From Crambe crambe (Eukaryota > Porifera > Demospongiae > Poecilosclerida > Crambeidae), in NCBI GenBank assembly GCA_963924555.1, contig OZ004583.1, positions 5,117,501 through 5,181,500 on the forward strand: DNA of 64,000 nt, given 5' to 3'. Within the stretch, counting starts at the first letter, position 1; every line of letters begins with the position of its first letter. A model generated the notes under the pieces. It had not been told where the DNA came from. It searched no databases and saw only the letters and a list, made by a program, of their open reading frames with translations. Shown here one piece after another: positions 56,618-64,000 of the stretch. The position numbers and the translations under genes are program-made.

Positions 56618-56984
56618 CCAACAGATGATGACTGCAAATGTCATACCACAGCCCTTTTATAAAATAAATACCTGGATCTCTGATGATGGAGCCTTCATGT
56701 CTATGTGTGTATATATATAGTAACTTTATGACCATGAAAACTATCACAACGCCTCTTCTTTTGCCTTCAATTCATGGGACTCCGTCTCAGCTGAATGATG
56801 ATTATCAATTAGAGTTTCCAAAAGTTATCTATCAGTAGGGAGACTAACCTTCTCATTTTTTAAATCGAGTTCATCTAAAGTAGGCTCTATCTATTGCCAT
56901 CCTTCAGGAGGGCTCTTCTTGCTTTTCCGTACCAGCATAGCATAGTAGTTGGTTTCTGGGGTTTGAGCATAGATTGTATGGAAT

Positions 56985-57340
56985 ATGTAGCCAGATGGAG
57001 AGGGGGATGGTCGGTACTGGTAAGTGGCCGTACGAAGATGCCCAAGGAACTCTGATGAATTCTGGCCTCCAGATGGAGAGGGGGATGATAGGTACTGGTA
57101 AGTGGTTGGTGGAGATGAACGCGTATGCGTGGAAATTGACAACCTTTTTTTGTGACAACCGACCTGCAAATCGGTGTAGTGGCCATACTAACATGCCTAA
57201 GTAACTCTGATGAATTCTGGCCTCCAGATGGAGAGGGGGATGGTTGGTACTGGTAAGTGGTTGGTGGCCATACAAAGATGCCCTAGGAACTCTGATAAAT
57301 TCTGGCCTCCAGATAAAGAGGGGGGTGGTAGGTACTCAGT
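56985..57340 (+). repeat. Tandem array of an exon-like unit, 4 copies
   Basis: AACTCTGATGAATTCTGGCC then TCCAGATGGAGAGGGGGATG, TGGTACTG and a donor-like GTAAGTGG recur at about 56,988 (partial), 57,048, 57,205 and 57,290. The unit reads SDEFWPPDGEGDGWYW before the donor. The same coding motif (SDEFWPSDGG) is in the ORF at 63,687. Repeated donor-bearing exon ends suggest serial exon duplication. A 31-bp motif shared with 41,055 sits inside the array. Confidence 0.7.
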
Positions 57341-57534
57341 CTCTCGCCTCAAAGGCACAGATCTGTCGGGTCAAAACAAACTCTTTGAAAAAGGGGCTGG
57401 CCAAGCACAAAAATCTCCTGTCGGCCAAGAAAAAAGACCTATTGTTAAGACAGCTGCAGCCACCAGAGGACCTCACGGTCTTCCTACAGTCGGACGAAAC
57501 CTTCCAGGAGATCCTCCAAGACCAGGAAAAATAG
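57340..57534 (+). CDS. C-terminal exon, paralogue of 10,434-10,674
   Basis: After a GTACTCAG acceptor, 64 residues run to a stop: SLASKAQICRVKTNSLKKGL, then AKHKNLLSAKKKDLLLRQLQ and PEDLTVFLQSDETFQEIL with QDQEK at the end. It matches the minus-strand exon at 10,434-10,674 nearly residue for residue, except that the other copy continues KIAHRDEKD to a donor. It is basic and helical and of unknown function. The acceptor follows directly on the exon-unit array. Confidence 0.5.
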   Translation, partial: SLASKAQICRVKTNSLKKGLAKHKNLLSAKKKDLLLRQLQPPEDLTVFLQSDETFQEILQDQEK

Positions 57535-57540
57535 CTTGAG

Positions 57541-59131
57541 TCCATAATTCAGGTAATTCACTCTCACTTCAAAGGGTGTGTCTAAAGTTCCTCCACAGGT
57601 GACTCTACCAGCAGCCAAATCACCCAAAGCCCTCATATGATTGGTTCCAACTAACTAATCCACGTGTTTCTTAGCCAGTGTGTAGTCTTGAACAGACATT
57701 CTTAAATAGTATTGCTAGCTGCTATGGCCTGCATGTAGAGCAGGAATGAAAATAGGCCATGACAACCGCAAGAAAGCAGGATCTGGAGAAAGAAGCGAGA
57801 GAGATGAGGGAAGTAGAAATGACTATGTCCTAGACTGGGCATGCTCAGTGTATTACTGAACTTTAATTGGAACACAGATGGCATCAAGTTCGTCAATTTT
57901 ATTGAAGGATAAAACAAAGGACGGTTATATGAACGTCTACAAATTCCCGGTAAGTTACCAGGACTGTTTATCAATGATGCATTTGCACCTTATGGATACA
58001 ACACCTTTTGCCATCCAGTTGGAGATTGTGAATGGTTTCCTAAATTGTTTTTCCTACAAATACGTCACACATGCAATGATATCGTCAAGTAACTACAACA
58101 CCATACTTGATATAAATAAAAGGTCGAATCCTTTTCCCGAAGGTAGGCACCTGTACTGCCTTGGATTGGTACGAGTCATCCTGAACCCAATAGGATGAGG
58201 GGATGTGAGGGGTGACACCATTTCAAGTTGAATTGTGTTAATGCATCATAGCAATGCATAAATCATGGAATTAATAGCCACATATGTATCCATGCCACAC
58301 TGTTTCAATTCTCACTCATGTGAGGCTTTTTTGGTGAAGGTTCTACCACTGATCTCTCATTCCACTATGGGATAGCTATCAAAATGGCTGCTGCCTGGTA
58401 GAATCTATCTATATAGGGCTCATTGCCATATGCTAAAGCTGCAACAGCAAGTTGCTTGATTTCTCCGAGTCTCTGACACCATGTGACATGAGAGTCAGTT
58501 TCAAGATTGTTCGGTGCCACCGTCGAACGAGAGAAAACAGAAAGTCGCTGGCTAAAAATAATCCTACTTGGAGTATTTTTAAAATTAGTAAGGTGGAAAG
58601 CGTTGAGCAGAAGCGTTTCAGCTAAAGAGCTGCAGGAAAAAAAACTATCCTGGGTATCGATATCGGCCCAAAAAAAAAAAAACGTAAGAAGTTCCCATCT
58701 AGTGGGCTTCAACTGCACACCCTCAACCAGAAGGTAGAGGTGGGTGGAGGGCTAGGACCAGGGCCAGGCACAGGGGAAGGGGGAGGGGTCTACGGTTCTG
58801 CCCATTACCACACCATAATCTATAATTCCAGACCCAAATATGTAACCATGGAAATTATAAGTAATATAAAACAGTACAAAATCACTTAGCTATAGCTACC
58901 AGTACACTTCCATTACCACGGGAGGTAAAAGAAATCCTGTCAATACGAACTCAAAGCAAGCATAAAGCTGCTATAGCTGGGCTTCATTTAACTTTATTGC
59001 TTTATTTATACATGCAAAACTCAATTGATTCATGATAACTTAGAAATATATCTCACGATCATATACACAAACAGCAGATCTCTATACTAAGCTTCTGCAC
59101 AAAATCCTATCAAATGCGCATGCGCGTCACA
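57541..59131. other. No recognisable gene
   Basis: Frames at 57,878-58,198 and 58,507-58,737 have no domains. An NRF-1-like site (TGCGCATGCGCG, 59,115-59,126) is near the right end. Confidence 0.4.
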
Positions 59132-59700
59132 AATTGCTACTCTCATTTGCTCATTCCCCATACACTCAAGACAACCAAACCTCAACAAGTATTATTCAAT
59201 TAATGATGCTTCATTCTGCTCTCATTTGCACTGCACATGCTCATCCCTCGTACCCTCCTCCCTCATACAAGAGGACCAATACAGCTAATAAAATTTAACG
59301 TCATATAAAAAATAAACAAAAAACAAGTGAAGGGAAAAAAGGGAAGGGAAAAAAAAGTATCGTGATTATGTAATGGCTAATTAAGTACAGTATTTCAATT
59401 ATGCTAGCATGATTCCCAATGCTCACCTCAGCCCATTGGAAAATTATGCACAAACTGTGGACATCGCTATGCTAGGTGATTGCACAAGGTAAACTTCCAA
59501 CTTCATCTTGTACATGTAGCCACCAGCATGCAGGGTCATAATTCATTGTATGCTTATTACGCATTCATGTCATATGTTGACCAATCGTCTGGCTGCTGGC
59601 ATAGCCATCACCTGCAGAGCCGTGGGTAAAGTACTGTCCCAAAAGACCCCAGCACTCCTCAGAGCAGGGTCAAGGGGTGCACGCAGGGACAGGTTATTAT
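59132..59700 (+). repeat. Duplicated segment, matches 61,717-62,281
   Basis: From TGCTACTCTCATTTGCTCAT to ACGCAGGGACAGG the two stretches are nearly identical; the later part also matches 26,917-27,205. Thus one segment exists three times in the window. Confidence 0.88.
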
Positions 59701-59924
59701 GAAGGATGAAATTACCCATGAAAAGTGGACACTAATCCTCATTTGAATTACTTTAGAAAGGTTACAACATGCTAATGTATATATGCTTGGAGCATTCAGT
59801 GGTAGCTATTTCATCGTGATGTGGAAAGTTAATATCGGTCTTCACTGATCAACAGTTCAATATGGAATTGTGAAATGATTCTAGCCTAGTTCCCCTTCCT
59901 TTCCAGGCTTCAACATCAAGGCAC

Positions 59925-60263
59925 CTTCTTTTTCTTTGAGGTGAAACATCACTTTCTCCTGCGGTTTCTATACGCCTCTTTCCCTTATCACTCCTGACCT
60001 GTGTTGTAACTGTGATACGTTTGCACCAACAACATTAGAATAAGAAGCTTACAAGTATTTTTTTGCACCAACGTACAAAGAGGTAATATTGTCAAGATTG
60101 AATGAAGCTTCAGGGGGGTTACCATCCCCCTGCGCCTTTTTTTTCTTTGAGGTGAAACATCACTTTCTCCTACGGCTTCTATACACCTCTTTACCTTATC
60201 ACTCCTGACCTGTGTTGTAACTGTGATACATTTTGCACCAACAACATTAGGATAAGAAGCTTA
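59925..60263 (+). repeat. Duplicated ~125-bp unit
   Basis: TTTGAGGTGAAACATCACTT through CACCAACAACATTAG and AATAAGAAGCTTA occurs at about 59,933-60,054 and 60,145-60,264, about 211 bp apart. Confidence 0.85.
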
Positions 60264-60294
60264 ATCAATGTGGAGCCTCTAGTCCGACTTATCT

Positions 60295-60600
60295 ATGTTA
60301 CAGACTTGTTTTACCATACAATGGTGGGGAGTCCCTCCAAAAGACAACGGCAAGGACCACCATATTCAGGCCGGAAATGCCTATATTAAACATTTGATGG
60401 AAGAGCATGACATCTCTGTGGAGGACCTGAAAGTCTCCCACTTTCCGGTGTCCCTGGACTGCCTAAAACAGGAAAATATGGAAGATGCTCTCAGGAAAAT
60501 GAGGGCAAAAATAAGGAGGAAGCTGGTGGATCCAGGGTCAGTGTGGGGACTGGATGGCAATGCAGGAGACAGAGAAACTGTCCTCCGGGAAGTAACTTAA
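60295..60600 (+). CDS. Unrecognised 101-aa fragment
   Basis: The frame reads FTIQWWGVPPKDNGKDHHIQ, then HLMEEHDISVEDLKVSHFPV and LRKMRAKIRRKLVDPGSVWG. It has balanced composition and good coding character but no domain I know. It lies among other exon fragments of unknown families and may be one of their exons. Confidence 0.35.
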   Translation: MLQTCFTIQWWGVPPKDNGKDHHIQAGNAYIKHLMEEHDISVEDLKVSHFPVSLDCLKQENMEDALRKMRAKIRRKLVDPGSVWGLDGNAGDRETVLREVT

Positions 60601-61066
60601 ATAATTTACAAAGAAGCAAACAATCTTCTGGTGAGTTTTGGCTTTGAAAAAAAAAGTTGTACCTCCTTAATTATTCTCTCCGTTATGATCGTTCTTCCTA
60701 CAGGTATTATTGCCTTTTGGGGATTATAACAGGTCTCTAGTTATCAATGCCTTAAGGTTACGGTGCAATGTTTGCTCATGAATATTCATAAGATTTTTTA
60801 AAAATTGTTTTTGTGACTATAGCAACACTTAAGAAACTGTAATTCACAACAATGAAAGTTTATTACAACTGCTAAATACTTAACAAATTATAGATCTTAG
60901 CTGTTACTGGTTCTCCTGATAAGTGACCGTGGAGAATTACAGGTAGGCATAAAGTCCAGTCGGCAAATTGTGCCCATATTAATCACTCCAGCTCAGCTTT
61001 CTTGCCAAATCCTTGTAGACTTTCTCTTTCTCTCTATAAAAATCTATGTTTGGACCGGCTACTCTG

Positions 61067-61185
61067 GCCTTCCTCAGGGCTGAAATGGTAGAATGTTCAA
61101 CTTTGGCCGTCAAAATTAATACCTTCACTCCATCCTTGGTGTGGCCATCTGTTGAACATTCTACCGTTTCAGCCCCGAGGAAGGC
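61067..61185. repeat. Inverted repeat with 35-bp arms
   Basis: 61,067-61,101 and 61,151-61,185 are reverse complements with two mismatches, separated by 49 bp (arm GTTGAACATTCTACC...). It is similar in architecture to, but different in sequence from, the hairpin at 16,286. Confidence 0.85.
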
Positions 61186-61429
61186 TAGGCTTTTACATTG
61201 GAAGTTATTTGGTTGTGATTTTTGTTCTAATAAGAAATTTACAACAAACGCCCTTTTCTCATTCTATCACATTATAGATCAAGAGAAATGGCTAAAGAGA
61301 AGAAACGAGATATAGGTAAATAACAGGTATGAATCGTGGTGCTCCCTGTCATCTGATTATTATACAGACTATGACGACGACTGCAGTGACCCAAGTTTTT
61401 CTATAATTTGGGCTTTAGACTGTGACATA

Positions 61430-61720
61430 CATGAGGCTGCTGGGCTACCACAGGCACCAACAGGCCTCCGAGGGGCCACCCCGGATATATCAAAAAGAAA
61501 CATGGTCCGTTGGTTGGACAAACTAGTCCTAGCAAATGTGCAGCAGGGGGCAGATGTCTTCGATCGGGATCCGGATGGAGAAGTGGTCCTCGGATCCTAC
61601 TCAGGACTCCGGGAAGGAGAGTGGAACAAGGTCATCGCTGCGTTAGGAAGCAGCGAAATACTCTCATGGAGTGCAGCGATGGCCTCACACGTTCCACGCC
61701 TCTCGTGTGGAAAAATTAAA
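61430..61720 (+). CDS. Unrecognised fragment, paralogue of 53,025
   Basis: The frame reads EAAGLPQAPTGLRGATPDIS, then MVRWLDKLVLANVQQG, DGEVVLGSYSGLREGEWNK and SSEILSWSAAMASHVPRLS. It aligns with 53,025-53,280 over the WLDKLV..GSYSG..EGE region. Homology to the duplicated 59,132 segment begins immediately after it (61,717), cutting the frame. Confidence 0.4.
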
Positions 61721-62702
61721 GTGCTACTCTCATTTGCTCATTCCCCATACCCTCAAGACAACCAAACCTCAACAAGTATTATTCAATTAATGATGCTTCA
61801 TTCTGCTCTCATTTGCACTGCACATGCTCATCCCTCGTACCCTCCTCCCTCATACAAGAGGACCAATACAGCAAATAAAATTTAACGTCATATAAAAAAT
61901 AAACAAAAAACAAGTGAAGGGAAAAAAGGGAAGGGGAAAAAAAGTATCGTGATTATGTAATGGCTAATTAAGTACAGTATTTCAATTATGCTAGCATGAT
62001 TCCCAATGCTCACCTCAGCCCATTGGAAAATTATGCACAAACTGTGGACATCGCTATGCTAGGTGATTGCACAAGGTGAACTTCCAACTTCATCTTGTAC
62101 ATGTAGCCACCAGCATGCAGGGTCATAATTGCACTATATGCTTATTACACATTCATGTCGTATGTTGACCAATCGTCTGGCTGCTGGCATAGCCATCACC
62201 TGCAGAACCGTGGGTAAAGTACTGCCCCAAAAGACCCCAGCACTCTTCAGAGCAGGGTCAAGGGGTGCACGCAGGGACAGGTCCAAAAGAGCTGCTCCTG
62301 CTGCTGCTAAAGGTACCTCTAACTCTGGCATTTACAGAGGATTTTGATGATCCCACAGTTATCACCATAGCAACTGATGAAATCATACACGAAATACTCT
62401 GACTACCAGGTGCAGCGAATTTACCACCTCAATCAAACATTCCTTCGCTGCAACAACAGGCCACACCAGTTCAGTCCAAACAGAATTTTATCGAGTGGCT
62501 GGATGCCAGCACCACAGGTATCTAAGACACTACCACCTCTGCCACAGCACCGGCATCACCTCCATCACCTCTGCCGCCATCACCACCAGCACCACCTCTG
62601 CTGGTGTCACCTCAGCTATCATCACCACCTCTGCCATCGTCACATCCGCTGCCATCGTCACATCCGCTGCCATCACCACCTCTACCATCACCTTCCTACA
62701 TC
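61717..62702 (+). repeat. Duplicated segments (59,132 and 26,917 families)
   Basis: 61,717-62,281 matches 59,132-59,690 and 62,005-62,702 matches 26,917-27,599. This copy joins both homologies end to end, so it may be closest to the original order. The proline-rich CCATCACC repeat has one more unit here than at 27.5 kb. Confidence 0.88.
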
Positions 62703-62759
62703 CTGAAGAAAACATTCTATGAATCACAGAATGCCTCACTGAAACTGCAAGCGTAAATA

Positions 62760-63040
62760 GTTATTTGCAGACCTACAGATTCTAGGAGAAGTATTAATAC
62801 TACCTATTTTACAATGTACAGGAAAGTATGATGGACCAGAATGGCTATCAGTAAGAATGTATTTGAAAATATCCTACTAGAAGTCGTCCAATCTGGAGTT
62901 CCATCCATACTAACACCCAAATACTTGTTCGTCATTGCCAACATCCTCATCAACGCCTCACAACCTACTTTCTTCTGAAATAACCCATACGTCATGCAGA
63001 ATAGGACTCTTCAGTTGCATGGGTAATTTTAAAGAGTAGA
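62760..63040 (+). repeat. Further copy of the 50.8-53 kb repeat
   Basis: Carries GATGGACCAGAATGGC, TATCCTACTAGAAGTCGTCC, CAAATACTTGTTCGTCATTG and CATGCAGAATAGGACT in the same order as the cluster. Confidence 0.75.
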
Positions 63041-63149
63041 AGTCTTAATCAATGACAATGACCATGATGAAGATGAACAAATGATGGAAGATAAAGACCT
63101 CCTACCCTCAGACATGGGTATAAGAAAGCAGCTTCGAATCTGACAAAGA

Positions 63150-63470
63150 TAAGAGGATAGAGTCCCACTTCAGCTTCATTTTCTCTTGCATCGAGGAAGG
63201 CCATACCCCAAAAGGGCTACAGATCTCTACCAAATGTGATGCCTTCCTGTCAGACCTTACCACAGTAAAGACCAACTTAAGCACACCAGGCAGAAGGCGG
63301 AAAAGGACTTTTCCCACGCCCTCCTCAACCACTACCAAGAAGTGTCTGCCAAACTGCATACTGAAATCAAGCCTGTCAAGGAGGCCATGAACACCAGACT
63401 GGATGCCATCCCTGAGGAAGCCCCGAAAGAACTCAGATCAGTGTTCCACAGACATTTTATTGAGAATTTT
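63150..63470 (+). pseudogene. Fragment of an unrecognised gene family, paralogue of 56,225
   Basis: One frame reads SFIFSCIEEGHTPK-like then CDAFLSDLTTVKTN; from about 63,270 another frame reads HTRQKAEKDFSHALLNHYQE, VSAKLHTEIKPVKEAMNTRL and IPEEAPKELRSVFHRHF. The segment is helical and charged. The change of frame shows it is interrupted or spliced. It is closely similar to 56,225-56,500 at the DNA level. Function is unknown. Confidence 0.4.
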
Positions 63471-63686
63471 GATCCTTCCAACACTTGCAATTTCATTATC
63501 AGTGTCCATGTTCAAGTTGTAACTCAGTTTTACTTTTCATTAGTTTCCTGGGTTTTTTTTTTTTGGTTGTTTTTTTTGTTTTGTTTTGTTTTTGGTTTTG
63601 TTTCTTGTTTTTTCCTTCTACCATTAAAATTTTTTAACATGCAGTCAGTTGGCGTTGACTGATCCTTAGCACTCATTGTCAAAAAC

Positions 63687-64000
63687 ATGGCCGAAAGTCC
63701 CACCATTGTCGGCTCAAGGGACATAGCTGACTGGTATGGGACAGCAGCCACCACCGAATTTTCAGTGAAACAGCAGGGCACAGATCCAAACACCATGCAG
63801 CCAATAAACCGACTACTAATGAGACCAACCTTCACACCCAAGGAACTGTCTGATGAATTCTGGCCTTCAGATGGAGGTATTAGTATATGCTATGATCTCC
63901 AGGTTGCCATCATGACAGGCTGGGTGGTCACCCACTACCACTGTGGGTGGGGTCTTCTTTGTAACTTCCCACAAGTGTGCATCAGAGATAGCCACCATCT
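63687..64000 (+). CDS. Unrecognised ORF running off the window
   Basis: From ATG at 63,687 the frame stays open for 104 codons to the window end. It reads MAESPTIVGSRDIADWYGTA, then PINRLLMRPTFTPKELSDEF and WPSDGGISICYDLQVAIMTG. The SDEFWPSDG motif is shared with the exon array at 56,985-57,340. A donor-like GTATTAG follows GATGGAG, so the true exon may end there. No domain is recognised; the 3' end is outside the window. Confidence 0.4.
   Translation, partial: MAESPTIVGSRDIADWYGTAATTEFSVKQQGTDPNTMQPINRLLMRPTFTPKELSDEFWPSDGGISICYDLQVAIMTGWVVTHYHCGWGLLCNFPQVCIRDSHH

Noticed and set aside
1-64000. tRNA or rRNA genes
   Set aside because: No cloverleaf with A and B boxes and no rRNA-like stretch was recognised by eye; a dedicated RNA search was not possible here.

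Overview
This is AT-rich eukaryotic DNA from an invertebrate-like genome. Short introns with GT..AG borders, compact multi-exon fragments, many short TIR elements, DIRS-like and Penelope-like fossils, Helitron pieces and Ig/FN3/THAP/PHD domain fragments fit an early-branching metazoan, most likely a demosponge. That assignment is inference; there is no marker gene to prove it. No rRNA, tRNA, CRISPR or bacterial-type gene was seen. Almost nothing in the window looks like a complete, healthy host gene: it is a repeat- and duplication-dominated region with scattered exon fragments.

Layout. 1-3.1 kb: no gene recognised. 3.09-5.19 kb: a DNA element with perfect 37-bp terminal inverted repeats and two convergent coding regions of unrecognised type. 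5.8-7.0 kb: fossil pieces of a DIRS-like element and a Penelope-like reverse transcriptase. 10.4-12.0 kb: minus-strand exons of an unrecognised gene whose last exon has a paralogue at 57.3 kb. 12.25-15.19 kb: an almost complete pogo/Tigger-type transposon (TA target, TIRs, DDE transposase, C-terminal PHD finger).

15.86-23.89 kb and 31.10-39.55 kb are two copies (A and B) of one roughly 8-kb unit. Four blocks are nearly identical between copies and lie in the same order, but the DNA between the blocks is unrelated in the two copies. The blocks carry a WASHC4-like exon, a five-exon PHD-finger gene fragment, a THAP-like ORF, a transposase-like first exon beside an NRF-1-type palindrome, a long-palindrome MITE, and a truncated Helitron Rep region. 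The private stretches hold an FN3 fragment and a RecQ helicase fragment in A, and a CTAAG-rich repeat, a perfect 41-bp palindrome between 9-bp direct repeats and a TCC-rich minisatellite in B.

23.9-31.1 kb: mostly unassigned DNA, a LINE tail and a DIRS-like ORF1 fossil. 40-45 kb: purine-rich repeats and a multicopy ORF fragment. 45.27-49.19 kb: a tandem duplication in which only the second copy keeps the signal-peptide and Ig-like exons of a secreted protein. 50.2-50.7 kb: a RecQ-like helicase motif-I exon followed directly by a different P-loop NTPase exon. 50.8-53 kb: a cluster of about seven diverged copies of a short repeat. 53-64 kb: a patchwork of repeated exon fragments (kinase-like, zinc-finger-like and unrecognised families), several present two or three times.

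The common theme is movement of exon-sized pieces by duplication and by DNA transposons, rather than a pathway of cooperating genes.
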